DNA of 64,000 nucleotides from Flavisolibacter ginsengisoli DSM 18119 (GTDB taxonomy: Bacteria > Bacteroidota > Bacteroidia > Chitinophagales > Chitinophagaceae). Within the stretch, counting starts at the first letter, position 1, and each line of letters begins with the position of its first letter. This document shows, in pieces, positions 20,208 to 28,901 of this stretch. The translations under genes were made by a program, and so were the position numbers. Under the pieces are notes generated by a model. The model worked only from the letters and a program-made list of their open reading frames with translations. It was not told the DNA's origin and did no database searches. The stretch spans positions 62,001 through 126,000 of the forward strand of contig NZ_FQUU01000008.1 of assembly GCF_900129295.1 (NCBI RefSeq). Reading direction: 5' to 3'.

Positions 20208-20651
20208 ATGTTCAAAAATAAAATTTTACCAGCCTTCTTTCTGCTAAGCAGTTTATTTGTTCTTACCAATTGTACCAGGCAGGACACTGTTACAAGTGTT
20301 AACCAGATGGAAGGCACATGGGTAGTCACAGGCATATATTCTGATTATCCTTATGATTGGAATAATGATGGATACACAGAGACAGATATTTTTGACACCT
20401 ACAGCTATTGCCAAAAAGACATTTCTTTAAATTTTCAACGGAATGGTTATGGTCAATCAAGACAGGGATGTGATGCGCCCATTGAAAATATGAGCTGGCA
20501 ACTTTCCAATAACCGCCTTGATATTTCTATGCCCTCCGGTGACATCAACCTAAGCATTACTCAATTTGATGGAAATACTCTTCGTGGATATGACCAGGTT
20601 AATGTCAATGGCAGAACTTATAATATCAATTATACCTTAAGCAAACGCTGA
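20208..20651 (+). CDS. Lipocalin-like lipoprotein
   Basis: 147 residues. The signal peptide ends in a lipobox LTNC (Cys near residue 22), so the protein should be lipid-anchored. The mature part starts with a lipocalin-like signature, MEGTWVVTGIYSD, and alternates short beta strands. An acidic loop DWNNDGYTETD resembles an EF-hand/dockerin-type calcium loop, which is inference. Two cysteines (YCQKD and GCDAP) could form a disulfide. Ligand unknown. A long hairpin terminator follows. Confidence 0.7.
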   Translation: MFKNKILPAFFLLSSLFVLTNCTRQDTVTSVNQMEGTWVVTGIYSDYPYDWNNDGYTETDIFDTYSYCQKDISLNFQRNGYGQSRQGCDAPIENMSWQLSNNRLDISMPSGDINLSITQFDGNTLRGYDQVNVNGRTYNINYTLSKR

Positions 20652-20674
20652 TTAATAAGGCCTATTAAAAAAGA

Positions 20675-20716
20675 AAATGCTTATGTAAAAGATCAGAATC
20701 TTTTACATAAGCATTT
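20675..20716. terminator. Bidirectional hairpin terminator
   Basis: Stem of 18-19 bp (AAATGCTTATGTAAAAGA and its complement) with a tiny loop, between the convergent lipocalin-like and dienelactone hydrolase genes. The stem is A+T-rich, so strength is uncertain. Confidence 0.75.
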
Positions 20717-20729
20717 ATCCATATTATCC

Positions 20730-21587
20730 TTAATGAAAAATAGTGGCAAAAAAGGCCTTCATATCATTCCATGAGGCACTATCAGCAGCAGCATTATATT
20801 TAATAGGCATTTTAAATTGTTCGCCCTTTTTAGTAGCATCAGGATTAGTAAATGCATGGGTAGCACCAGGATATACTTTAAAGGTATAACTAGCCCCTAC
20901 AGAATCCATGCTTTTACGAAAGGCATCTACCTGTGATTGTGGAACAAAGCTATCAGCTCCCCCATGGCATATAAGTATCTTAGCTTTCAAAAGATCTTTA
21001 CGTGGAGGCACACCTTCCAAACCACCATGAAAACTTACTACACCATCCAGGTCGGAGCCTAGTTTAGCAGCATTTAAAACTACAGAACCACCAAAGCAAT
21101 AACCAATGGCTGCTGTTTGGGTAGTATCAGCCTGTGGATAGGTCTTTGCTTTTGCAAGAGCCGCATCAAGTCTTTCTTTGCCCATCTTTGGATTGGCATA
21201 AAACGGAGTGGCAGCTTTTTGCGCCTCTTCTGGGTTATCAGCTATTTTTCCATCTCCATACATATCCGCAGTCATGGCAAGGTAACCCAACTGCGCCAGT
21301 TGTTTGGCACGCATCCTTGGGTAATCAGTTATTCCCCACCATTCCGGAACCACAAGAACAATAGGCCTTTTACCCTGCTTTGATTCATCGTAGGTTACAT
21401 ACCCTTTTAATTTAGTCCCGTTGGCAGTATATTCAACTTCTTCTTCTTTGATGTTTGCGCTATCAGATAGTTGTGACTGCATACTGTCCTTCTTTTGCTC
21501 TGCATTCTTTTCATCAGGATTAGCATTGCCATTACAAGATATCATACCAATCGAGACTGCCAATGTAAGGAAGAAAAAAGATTTCAT
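20730..21587 (-). CDS. Dienelactone hydrolase family lipoprotein
   Basis: 285 residues with a lipoprotein signal (MISC, Cys18) and a polar linker. The alpha/beta-hydrolase domain carries the dienelactone hydrolase triad: Cys164 in GYCFGGS, Asp212 in GGADSFVP and His244 in GATHAFTNP. It would hydrolyse an ester or lactone, and being lipidated it should act in the envelope, unlike the cytoplasmic dienelactone hydrolases of aromatic degradation. Substrate unknown. Single minus-strand gene facing a terminator. Confidence 0.88.
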   Translation of the reverse strand: MKSFFFLTLAVSIGMISCNGNANPDEKNAEQKKDSMQSQLSDSANIKEEEVEYTANGTKLKGYVTYDESKQGKRPIVLVVPEWWGITDYPRMRAKQLAQLGYLAMTADMYGDGKIADNPEEAQKAATPFYANPKMGKERLDAALAKAKTYPQADTTQTAAIGYCFGGSVVLNAAKLGSDLDGVVSFHGGLEGVPPRKDLLKAKILICHGGADSFVPQSQVDAFRKSMDSVGASYTFKVYPGATHAFTNPDATKKGEQFKMPIKYNAAADSASWNDMKAFFATIFH

Positions 21588-21696
21588 ACCGTTGGTTTTT
21601 TTGATTTTATTGTATAACGATCTGGAAGCTACAAAGTTCAGAAATTGCCATAAATTGATAACGGATATATTTATACGAATACATTATAGCAACAAA

Positions 21697-21727
21697 ATAG
21701 CCATGCATTCAAGGAACACATGGCTAT
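21697..21727 (-). terminator. Terminator after the DUF-like gene at 21745
   Basis: Nine-base stem ATAGCCATG / CATGGCTAT with a 13-nt loop, followed on the minus strand by TTTTG. It lies 17 nt after the stop of the minus-strand gene. Confidence 0.55.
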
Positions 21728-21744
21728 CTTTTGATCACTAAAAA

Positions 21745-22206
21745 CTAATCTAATTTGCCCTGGGTAACTTTTTTATGTATTTCCACTTCTTTCATAAACT
21801 CACCTGTATCATCATCTGCATATAACCCATAAGCATCTACTAATGTACCCTTATTGCCATCCGCTGTTTCTATGGCATATAACACAGACATATCATCCGG
21901 GTTAGAAATCCCTTCAAACCGAAAAAAATTGGCTGCCATAACATCTTTAGACTTGTATTTCTTTTTACTGTCTTTTATAGACAACAGCTTTCCCTTTTCT
22001 ACCCTGAACTGATCTGTATAACCTTTAGCTTCAAGGCGTTTCAGGCAGACTTCCATATCAGTCATTTCTGTGGCCCTGTCATTTGCCTCAGTATATTTTT
22101 CACTCCTGGTATCTTTTGCATTTGTTGAATCCAATTGATCTTTATCTGCTATTCGCATAAAAATGGGTTTTGATGTCTTAGCAACTACCAAAATAGTGCC
22201 TGCCAT
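21745..22206 (-). CDS. Conserved protein of the family often mislabelled phosphoribosylpyrophosphate synthetase
   Basis: About 153 residues from an ATG at 22206; the frame also opens at a GTG at 22215 and has another ATG at 22158, so the start is uncertain. The C-terminal 100 residues (MEVCLKRLEAKGYTDQF, FFRFEGISNPDDMSVLYAIE, GTLVDAYGLYAD) match a short Bacteroidota family that, from memory, often carries a phosphoribosylpyrophosphate synthetase label. No PRPP-binding loop or PRPP synthetase domain is present, so that name is not supported. Function unknown. It lies about 30 nt after the methyltransferase stop on the same strand, probably co-transcribed. Confidence 0.65.
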   Translation of the reverse strand: MAGTILVVAKTSKPIFMRIADKDQLDSTNAKDTRSEKYTEANDRATEMTDMEVCLKRLEAKGYTDQFRVEKGKLLSIKDSKKKYKSKDVMAANFFRFEGISNPDDMSVLYAIETADGNKGTLVDAYGLYADDDTGEFMKEVEIHKKVTQGKLD

Positions 22207-22236
22207 TTTTAGCACCCCGGAAGGATCTTATAATGA

Positions 22237-23046
22237 TCATTTTTTGATAGCCTGTATTAACAAAGCCTGCAGAGGCATGACTGAACCGTACTGGTCAACC
22301 TGTGCCTTTATTTCCTCGTGGAGTTTATGTCGTACTTCTTGCTGCAAATCAACAGGTTTTTTAGCAAGAAAAGTACTTAGTGGAGAACCATCTACAAATC
22401 CAATGACCACATCATCTACATTTTTTAACTCTGTTGTCTTCATAACAACATCTATAGAGATGTTTACAAATCCTGCCTTTGAAAGCTTGTCCCTGATCTC
22501 GTCTTTATCAAAATAAGAATAAGGTCCTTTTTTTAAAAAATCAGGAGCTTCATCCTTAAACAGCTCATCCATAACCTTATTTAAGATAAAAACCCTGGGA
22601 TTGTAGATCATATTATCCCACACACTGAAAATATATGCGCCTCCTTCTTCCAGAACTCTGAATGCTTCTTTAAATGCCACTTCTTTATCCGGAAAGAACA
22701 TAACTCCAAACTGGCAGATCACATGGTCAAAACTGTTTTGCTTAAAAGGCAGTTGCTGTGCATCCGCCTGCAGCCATTGAACCCTATTATTGATTATATG
22801 AGACTTTGCTTCAGCAATCATATCAGGATTCAGATCTGTTGCTACTAAACTTCCATCACTGGGTAATAAGGATAGAAGGTGCCGTGTTAGCCTTCCGGTG
22901 CCGCATGCTATTTCCAACACATTTTTTAAATGCCTGGCTTGAAGTCTTTCCACCAGGTCCAGCGCATAGGTTTCAAATAAAAGGGGACCAAGATATTTAT
23001 CGTAGTTAGCAGGCACAGAACCTGCAAATGCTGTAAGAGATGACAT
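22237..23046 (-). CDS. Class I SAM-dependent methyltransferase
   Basis: 269-residue cytoplasmic methyltransferase of the UbiE/Methyltransf_11 kind. Motif I is VLEIACGTGRLTRHLL (near residue 41), with the acidic end of strand 2 in LVATDLNPDM and motif post-I in WLQADAQQLPF. DHVICQFGVMFFPD matches the family's strand-4 region. The substrate-binding C-terminal part is variable, so the acceptor is unknown. The gene precedes the short family protein at 21745. Confidence 0.85.
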   Translation of the reverse strand: MSSLTAFAGSVPANYDKYLGPLLFETYALDLVERLQARHLKNVLEIACGTGRLTRHLLSLLPSDGSLVATDLNPDMIAEAKSHIINNRVQWLQADAQQLPFKQNSFDHVICQFGVMFFPDKEVAFKEAFRVLEEGGAYIFSVWDNMIYNPRVFILNKVMDELFKDEAPDFLKKGPYSYFDKDEIRDKLSKAGFVNISIDVVMKTTELKNVDDVVIGFVDGSPLSTFLAKKPVDLQQEVRHKLHEEIKAQVDQYGSVMPLQALLIQAIKK

Positions 23047-23113
23047 AACCAGGAAGTTTTATTTCAAAAAACCATACTTAAACAATGTCTGTTTTATGGC
23101 CTGTGCAAAGCTA

Positions 23114-23121
23114 TACATTTG
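23114..23121 (+). promoter_or_regulatory. Bacteroidota -7 box TACATTTG
   Basis: Exact TAnnTTTG match 18 nt before the ATG at 23140. Its last bases are the TTG that opens the longer reading frame at 23119, so that upstream start cannot be in the message and the ATG at 23140 is preferred. Confidence 0.55.
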
Positions 23122-23139
23122 CATTTTGAACAGCACACC

Positions 23140-23571
23140 ATGACCATAAAAATAATAAATCAGGACACTGCTGAATACAGGAAAATGATAGAACTCCGCA
23201 TTACAGCTCTTCTTTCACCAATAGGTGTGCCTGCCCATTATATAGTTCCGGAAAAAGAAAAGAATGATATATTGATAGCAGCAATGGAACAGGGTGAAAT
23301 GATTGGTTGTTGTATTTTGACACCCATTGATAATGAACAGATTCAACTTAGGCAAATGGCAGTGCATCCTGACCACCAGGGAAAGGGTATTGGAGCACAA
23401 ATCATACTATTCGCGGAGCAGACAGCCAGGCTGAATGGATTTTCAATACTAAGCATGAATGCACGAAACCCTGTAATTGGATTTTATGAAAAAAGCGGGT
23501 ATGTAATTACCGGTAATGAGTTTTTTGAAGTTGGTATTGCCCACCATAAAATGAAAAAGCAACTCTCGTAA
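23140..23571 (+). CDS. GNAT family N-acetyltransferase
   Basis: 143 residues. The acetyl-CoA-binding motif A is clear: QMAVHPDHQGKGIGAQII (near residues 72-89), followed by a helix and the typical NARNPVIGFYEKSGY segment of strand 5 to helix 4. It transfers an acyl group from acyl-CoA to an unknown amine. The start was set at the ATG 23140 because a -7 box occupies 23114-23121. Divergent from the methyltransferase gene across about 93 bp. Confidence 0.88.
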   Translation: MTIKIINQDTAEYRKMIELRITALLSPIGVPAHYIVPEKEKNDILIAAMEQGEMIGCCILTPIDNEQIQLRQMAVHPDHQGKGIGAQIILFAEQTARLNGFSILSMNARNPVIGFYEKSGYVITGNEFFEVGIAHHKMKKQLS

Positions 23572-23637
23572 TACCACTCATGTATAATCCGTTTTTATTG
23601 ATCACCATATTTGATAAGTTTAATACAAACTGCTGTT

Positions 23638-24141
23638 ATGAAATTTTACTTACTCCTTCTTGCAAATATTTGTTTAATTACTGTTTATGGGCAAAACACT
23701 TCTCCAGCTCCATGCGCTTCCCCTGGTGCATCCCAGTTTGATTTCTGGATAGGTAGCTGGACAGCTACATGGGCCGATACGCTTCATGGGACCAATATCA
23801 TTGAAAAAAAGTTTGGTAACTGCACGGTGCATGAAAACTTTTATGATCCAAACAATAATTACCATGGAGAAAGCTGGAGCGTCTATAATCCTTCTACTAA
23901 ACAATGGAATCAAACCTGGGTCGATAACAAGGGTGGTTACATCGCACTTACAGGCGCAATGGAAGAAGGAAAAATGATTTTAAAGACAGGTGAAATGCAA
24001 ACTCCTAAAGGCAAGAAACAAATGCGCATGGTTTATTATAATATCCAACCCGATTCTTTCGATTGGAGTTGGGATGCATCTGTTGATGGAGGCCTGACAT
24101 GGAAGCCTTCCTGGCAAATACACTATACCAGGAAAAAGTAA
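23638..24141 (+). CDS. Exported FDFWxGxW-motif protein (DUF1579-like), unknown function
   Basis: 167 residues from the ATG at 23638; the frame opens upstream at 23611, but only the later start gives a clean signal peptide (MKFYLLLLANICLITVYGQ). The mature protein starts with SQFDFWIGSWTATW, the hallmark of a beta-barrel-like family seen in many bacteria, and ends with repeated Trp-rich strands (FDWSWDASVDGGLTWKPSW). Probably a small beta-barrel ligand-binding protein in the periplasm; the ligand is unknown. Confidence 0.7.
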   Translation: MKFYLLLLANICLITVYGQNTSPAPCASPGASQFDFWIGSWTATWADTLHGTNIIEKKFGNCTVHENFYDPNNNYHGESWSVYNPSTKQWNQTWVDNKGGYIALTGAMEEGKMILKTGEMQTPKGKKQMRMVYYNIQPDSFDWSWDASVDGGLTWKPSWQIHYTRKK

Positions 24142-24238
24142 AATGGTATTATAACCTGTCATTGCCTGGCAGTACCCGGAAAACTTAGCATAGGGATATA
24201 TGAACCTGGTAAGGTTAAAATTTACAGCTTCAAGTACT

Positions 24239-24967
24239 TTAGGTTTCTCTTAGTACCAGCGCATCCAATCCTGTGAGGCCAATGCTTTTCTTGGACATAA
24301 ATCCTTCGCCATACTTCACGCCAATTCTTTTGCCAAGCAACCTGGCCCTGGATACTATGGCCTCCATAAATTCAGGGTTTGATAAATAGCTCTGTGGCTC
24401 ATTACTATTAGGATCGTGGAATTGTGTTTTATAAGCCTTTATCGATTCCATACGCTGCTCCCACACATCACTTACATCAATGATAAAGTCAGGTTCAAAA
24501 AAACGATCCTGTATATAATGCAATAGCATTTTAGGGCGCCATCTTTCCTGTTCTTTTCCTTCATATTCAGTCTTCACCTGGCGTAAGCCCGAAATAAAAC
24601 AGGCATCATAGGTTAGCCACCCTCCTTTGCCATGATCAGGGTGTCTATCCTCAAGGATATTCCCGATAACGATCTCGGGCCGGTATTTACGAATCATTTT
24701 CACCAGTTCCAATTGGTGGGCTTCATCATTAACAAAGAAACCATCCCGCATTTTCAGGTTTTCCCTTGCCGAAACACCCATGATACGGGCAGCATCAGCC
24801 GCTTCCTGGTACCGGGTATCAATAGTTCCCCTGGTACCTAATTCTCCCTGGGTAAGATCAATAATGCCAACTTTTTTTCCCTTTCTTATTTCATTGATCA
24901 AGGTTCCGGAGCATCCCAGTTCCACATCATCAGGGTGAGATCCTACCGCTAATACATCCAATTTCAT
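24239..24967 (-). CDS. bshB1: Bacillithiol biosynthesis deacetylase BshB1
   Basis: Zinc-dependent LmbE/PIG-L-family deacetylase that removes acetyl from GlcNAc-malate, the second step of bacillithiol synthesis. 242 residues. The metal-binding signature is VGSHPDDVELGCSGT (His12, Asp14, Asp15) and the second histidine site is EDRHPDHGKGG. TQGELGTRGT near residue 40 is typical of BshB1. BshC (53831-55426) and a YfiT/BstA-like protein (36256-36783) in the same window support the pathway. Single gene on its strand; GAAAGATA at 24972-24979 is a near-match -7 box just upstream. Confidence 0.93.
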   Translation of the reverse strand: MKLDVLAVGSHPDDVELGCSGTLINEIRKGKKVGIIDLTQGELGTRGTIDTRYQEAADAARIMGVSARENLKMRDGFFVNDEAHQLELVKMIRKYRPEIVIGNILEDRHPDHGKGGWLTYDACFISGLRQVKTEYEGKEQERWRPKMLLHYIQDRFFEPDFIIDVSDVWEQRMESIKAYKTQFHDPNSNEPQSYLSNPEFMEAIVSRARLLGKRIGVKYGEGFMSKKSIGLTGLDALVLRET

Positions 24968-25118
24968 GGCGGAAAGATAAGAAAACTGCCATATCCTGAT
25001 TTTAAGGGCGTTGTTAGCATGACAAAAAAAGTAAACCCTATAACAGTATAAATAATGCTTCTTTTTAATGTAATCTTATTCCAAAATGTAGGACTATATC
25101 GAGGTAATGTCCTTCAAT

Positions 25119-25173
25119 TATGCAACGGCTATGTAACGCCTATGTAACGGCTTTGTGCCGCCTATGTAACGGC
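25119..25173 (+). repeat. Five tandem copies of an 11-bp unit, consensus TATGTAACGGC
   Basis: Units at 25119, 25130, 25141, 25152 and 25163. Copies 3 and 5 equal the consensus; copy 1 has one change (C for T), copy 2 one (C for G) and copy 4 is diverged (TTTGTGCCGCC). The 11-bp period is close to one helical turn, so one face of the helix would show the same bases. Function unknown. Confidence 0.85.
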
Positions 25174-25297
25174 TCTTTAAAGAGGGGGTAAAAAGGCGTT
25201 GGAAAGTCAGGTCAAACGTTGGGGATAGACTTTTTAAATTTATAATTGGGATATTTTTCATATTGATGGTCTATCGTTTTTAACTAAAAAATGTCTT

Positions 25298-25399
25298 ATG
25301 GAAAGAATATATTCATTTAAGCCAAATGACCATGAACTGGATACAGGTAATTCAATAACCTGGTGGCAGAATAAAAAAGCAATTATGAGTGGGAAGTAG
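25298..25399 (+). CDS. Doubtful 33-residue ORF
   Basis: ATG at 25298 to TAG at 25399, beginning MERIYSFKPNDHELDTG and containing an SITWWQNKKA segment. No family recognised, no signal peptide. It could be a small soluble peptide or a gene remnant; recorded because the region is otherwise empty. Confidence 0.2.
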   Translation: MERIYSFKPNDHELDTGNSITWWQNKKAIMSGK

Positions 25400-25474
25400 T
25401 ACTAATATTTACCGGGTTTAATGAAGTATCAAGAACAATACCTTCCAGCTTTGATAATCAACCTTTCAACCGCA

Positions 25475-25515
25475 ATTTTGCCTTTTGAGTTTTGACTTTT
25501 TACTTATCACTTATC
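25475..25515. repeat. Low-complexity TTTTGAC-type tract
   Basis: Degenerate short repeats of TTTTGCC, TTTTGAG, TTTTGAC, TTTTTAC and CTTATCA run directly into the stop codon of the DUF4294 gene. Such pyrimidine-rich tracts are, from memory, common between Bacteroidota genes. Confidence 0.5.
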
Positions 25516-26179
25516 GTCCCGGCCTATACCCCGGCTTGTAAGCATTGTTATACCATGAGCCATTGATCTCCTGTACTATGGCATCGATCTGTCGATCTGT
25601 AGGATTGGTTTGAATGTCAAATTCCTGCTTTAAGCTACTTCCAAAAAAGAAGGCAACCGTCTGGTATAATCTTGCATTGAAGCCACCGCGGTAATCCTTA
25701 ATGATCTCGTAACAATTATTGCCTGTTTCCCGGTATATTAACTTCATGAGTACCTTACCCTGGTACACCGATAGATTGGAAAGGGGTTCTGTGAATTTAT
25801 CCTTGAGTTCTTTTTCCCTCGACTTTATGTAAGCTTTGCGGTCTCTTTTAGCGTTGATACCTACCAGTTGACTATTTACATCATTAATGATAGTAGCTGC
25901 TGATTTAGCATACGGAAGTGTAACATATACTGCATTACGCAGCCTGTTGTATGCTGCCAGAACCTTAGCTAGTTCATCGGGTGATAATTTAGAGACATAG
26001 ACCATATCCATTTCACCATATGGCATCCATTCTCCATTATAATAAATAGCCGGAACTACTATAGTATCATTAACACCCCATTTGGTCGGATTGGGATGTG
26101 AAGAATCTTCCTGCGCCCTGCAGTCCTGTGCTGTGCCAACAAGGATAAAAAATAAGAGTATGGAAATTATCCGGGGCAT
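25511..26179 (-). CDS. DUF4294 domain exported protein
   Basis: 222 residues from the ATG at 26179, which gives a proper signal peptide (MPRIISILLFFILVGTAQ, cleaved near CRAQ). The frame is open 15 codons further upstream, but those add a non-signal segment. The mature part (IVVPAIYYNGEWMPYGEMD, VYVTLPYAKSAATIINDVN, LSVYQGKVLMKLIYRETGN) matches DUF4294, a Bacteroidota-restricted family of unknown function. It is rich in Arg/Lys helices and ends NNAYKPGYRPGR. Monocistronic as far as can be seen. Confidence 0.82.
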   Translation of the reverse strand: MPRIISILLFFILVGTAQDCRAQEDSSHPNPTKWGVNDTIVVPAIYYNGEWMPYGEMDMVYVSKLSPDELAKVLAAYNRLRNAVYVTLPYAKSAATIINDVNSQLVGINAKRDRKAYIKSREKELKDKFTEPLSNLSVYQGKVLMKLIYRETGNNCYEIIKDYRGGFNARLYQTVAFFFGSSLKQEFDIQTNPTDRQIDAIVQEINGSWYNNAYKPGYRPGR

Positions 26180-26318
26180 ACTTAAATATACAAATGAAAC
26201 TGGCCTTTTAAAACAGACAAGCAAGTTAAAAGAAATGCTGTTTAAGAAAGGCTAAATTTCCATATAAGTCTGAAGCTGCCGGTTAAGGATATTTACCCCA
26301 GGTCACTTCTATAAAAGT

Positions 26319-28895
26319 TTACACTTCAAAAGCTTTTTCCTGGACCCCAGCCATTTTTACTCCCTTTTCTTTGCCACTGGTTTTTTTCCTGTTGCCCTGG
26401 ATGCGCCAGGCCATGCTGATCATAAAGCCCAGGACCATAATCAATGTCCCTAACCATAGAAGGTTGATAAAGGGAAATTTATACGCTTTAAGCGTAACAT
26501 ATTGCATAATGGCATCAGATTCCTTCACTCCAAGCGTAATCTTTTTACCGTCAACCTTTTGCAACTGCATCACCAGGCTTTCCTGGAGAACCGTATCGGG
26601 TTGGGCAAAAACAGTTCCCTTAAGATTAATAACAGTTGGTTTTATAGTGAAAATGGAAGAGGTCTTTGAAATGACCTTAATTGTAGCGACCGAAGCGCTG
26701 TCATTGGCACCAAATTCCACACCTGGAATGTTTTTAATTGATGAAACATCTTCCAGCACAGCAAAACCCTTAGAATAGAAAACTGTATCTCCTATTGCCA
26801 CTTCCCTCGATTTAAAGGAAGTTGTATCCTCATTTGCCTTGGAGGGATCTGGAAGAGAAGTTATATAAGTAAATATATCATGTGTAAGGTAATGTTTGGC
26901 GTCAGGATTTGCCATCAGTCCTTCATTACCCTTATAATTGACAAATGCATTTGGCGCAAGGGAAAAGCTTTCTTTACCGTCTTTTTCAAATTTTAGGCGA
27001 TAATACCACAATGGTTTTTTGGGATGTGCAGAGTCCTTGTCGTATGTAACGGTGAACTCTCCCATTTTTGTTGGTACACCCTTGATCAGTGTGAGGTTCT
27101 CACCTGGCTTTTCTTTGCTCCCTTCACCGAAATTCAGGAAGATGCCGGTGGTATTGTGTGAAATAACTTCCTTCTTAGAAGAGGATATAAGAATACCTGT
27201 CAGCATCATGGCAAAGCCCACGTGAGCTATAGCCCCACCAGCCTTTTTAAGTACGCCTTTTTGCCCGGTAAAAATATAACTGCCGTTGGCTATCAAAGAG
27301 TAAACAGAAGCCAGGAGGGCCAGCCAAATGGCTCCAAGGTAGCCAATGCCATGCTCCCGGTAATCGATGTTACCAAAAGCCAGTACCAATCCACCAGCCA
27401 CTAAACCAATAATGGCAGGAATGATCATTTTTTTAAAGAAAGGTTTGCCAGTTGTCTTGTACTTTAAATACATACCAATGGCAGTAAGGGAACCTATTAT
27501 GATAGCTACAAAGATCTGTATGCGGTTGTAGGCAAAAGCAGCGTCCTCTCCTACGGCAAAGGCCTTAAAGGTTTTATCATTGCCTGTAAATAACCCGGCG
27601 ATTTTATTAAATACGGGCACCGAAGTCATGGCAATAATGACAATGGCTGAAAGGAATAATACCAATGAGCCTATAAACATCCAGAACTCCCTGGAAGAAC
27701 CTTCTTCTTCTTTAGCTATAAAAGGAATGTGTTTATACCTTTTGAAGAACAGGACAAAAGAAGGCAATAAAAATATGAGCAACAGCCCCCTTAAATGCCA
27801 TTTGGTAATGCCTTCACCGGTGAAAGCATGTACAGAGGTTTCCTGGAGGTCGCCACTACGTGTGAGGTAAGTAGAATATAAAACCAGCAGAAATGAAAGG
27901 ATAAAGAACAGGTTCGTTGTACGTAATGCATTCCCGGTGTGCCTGTATATAAGCAGTGTATGCACACCAGCCACCAATACCATCCAGGGGACAAGCGAAG
28001 CGTTTTCCACCGGATCCCATGCCCAGTATCCACCAAAGTTTAAGGATTCATAGGCCCATGCAGCACCCATCATGATTCCAAGGCCAAGGATACCTGCCGA
28101 AAACAAAGCCCAGGGAAGTGCTGCCTTTGTCCATTCTGTAAATCGTTTTGTCCATAAGCCACCAATGGCAAAAGCAAAAGGAACTATGGTAGACGCAAAC
28201 CCTAGAAACAATACAGGAGGATGAATGACCATCCAGTAATTCTGCAATAAAGGGTTGAGGTCATTGCCATCTTTAATAAGAGAAAGATAGTCCTGGCGCA
28301 TCATTCCATCTGCACCATAGAAAACCGGTGCATTGTCTAGAACCCCGGAATTTCGTAGTAATATAAAAGGATTAGAACCTGATTTTAAACCAAAAAAACT
28401 AATACCCAACAACATGGTTGCCAGGCAGAATTGGGCAAAACTAATCACTGTCATCACTGGTCCTTCCCATTCCTTTTCCCGCCAAATGATGACGAGCCCC
28501 AGTACACAATGCCATATACTCCATAAGAGAAAACTACCTTCCTGGCCTTCCCAGAAGCAGCTTAGCAAGTATTTCATCTCGAGGGATAAACTACTGTGCT
28601 GCCAGGCATACTTGTATTCAAAGAGGTGATTACTGATGATATAAAACAGTGTGACAAAAACAGCAAAAACAGAGATAGCTTCCGTTATAAAAAAGATCCT
28701 TGCCAGTTTTCTCCAGGCGGTGTTTACAGATAGGCTTCCGGTTCCTTTCAATGCATTCCCTGCATTATTATAGAATGCGCCTTTTTGCACACTTAAGAAA
28801 TAGCTGACTGTGGCACCAATAGAAGCAACTAGAGAAAGCAATAAAAAGAAGTGGCCTAACTGGCCGGGCAATAAATGCTCACCAATAAAATTCAT
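26319..28895 (-). CDS. ccsA: Cytochrome c assembly protein CcmF/CcsA (heme lyase)
   Basis: 858-residue polytopic inner-membrane protein of the CcmF/NrfE/CcsA superfamily that attaches heme to apocytochrome c. The Trp-rich heme-handling motif is clear: FGGYWAWDPVENASLVPWM near residue 290. Many transmembrane helices and a large C-terminal periplasmic domain (about residues 590-800) are present. It overlaps no gene but lies 6 nt from the CcmE gene, the expected order in which CcmE hands heme to CcmF. The symbol ccmF would serve equally; the family borders are not sharp. CcmA-D are not in this window. Confidence 0.92.
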   Translation of the reverse strand: MNFIGEHLLPGQLGHFFLLLSLVASIGATVSYFLSVQKGAFYNNAGNALKGTGSLSVNTAWRKLARIFFITEAISVFAVFVTLFYIISNHLFEYKYAWQHSSLSLEMKYLLSCFWEGQEGSFLLWSIWHCVLGLVIIWREKEWEGPVMTVISFAQFCLATMLLGISFFGLKSGSNPFILLRNSGVLDNAPVFYGADGMMRQDYLSLIKDGNDLNPLLQNYWMVIHPPVLFLGFASTIVPFAFAIGGLWTKRFTEWTKAALPWALFSAGILGLGIMMGAAWAYESLNFGGYWAWDPVENASLVPWMVLVAGVHTLLIYRHTGNALRTTNLFFILSFLLVLYSTYLTRSGDLQETSVHAFTGEGITKWHLRGLLLIFLLPSFVLFFKRYKHIPFIAKEEEGSSREFWMFIGSLVLFLSAIVIIAMTSVPVFNKIAGLFTGNDKTFKAFAVGEDAAFAYNRIQIFVAIIIGSLTAIGMYLKYKTTGKPFFKKMIIPAIIGLVAGGLVLAFGNIDYREHGIGYLGAIWLALLASVYSLIANGSYIFTGQKGVLKKAGGAIAHVGFAMMLTGILISSSKKEVISHNTTGIFLNFGEGSKEKPGENLTLIKGVPTKMGEFTVTYDKDSAHPKKPLWYYRLKFEKDGKESFSLAPNAFVNYKGNEGLMANPDAKHYLTHDIFTYITSLPDPSKANEDTTSFKSREVAIGDTVFYSKGFAVLEDVSSIKNIPGVEFGANDSASVATIKVISKTSSIFTIKPTVINLKGTVFAQPDTVLQESLVMQLQKVDGKKITLGVKESDAIMQYVTLKAYKFPFINLLWLGTLIMVLGFMISMAWRIQGNRKKTSGKEKGVKMAGVQEKAFEV

Positions 28896-28901
28896 TCCTG
28901 A

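Larger units (their letters stand above)
24968..25510. other. Repeat-bearing intergenic region
   Basis: 543 bp without an established gene. It contains the five-copy 11-bp tandem repeat (25119-25173), a 12-bp palindrome CTCTTTAAAGAG (25174-25185 region), a doubtful 33-codon ORF (25298-25399), and a TTTTGAC-type low-complexity tract running into the DUF4294 gene. It separates two convergently or differently oriented genes and looks like a site where repeated sequence accumulates. Confidence 0.5.

Noticed and set aside
21745-22206. Phosphoribosylpyrophosphate synthetase
   Set aside because: That label is common for this short family, but the protein is far too small and lacks the PRPP-binding loop.
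25119-25173. CRISPR array
   Set aside because: Units are 11 bp and directly tandem with no spacers, and no cas genes are present.
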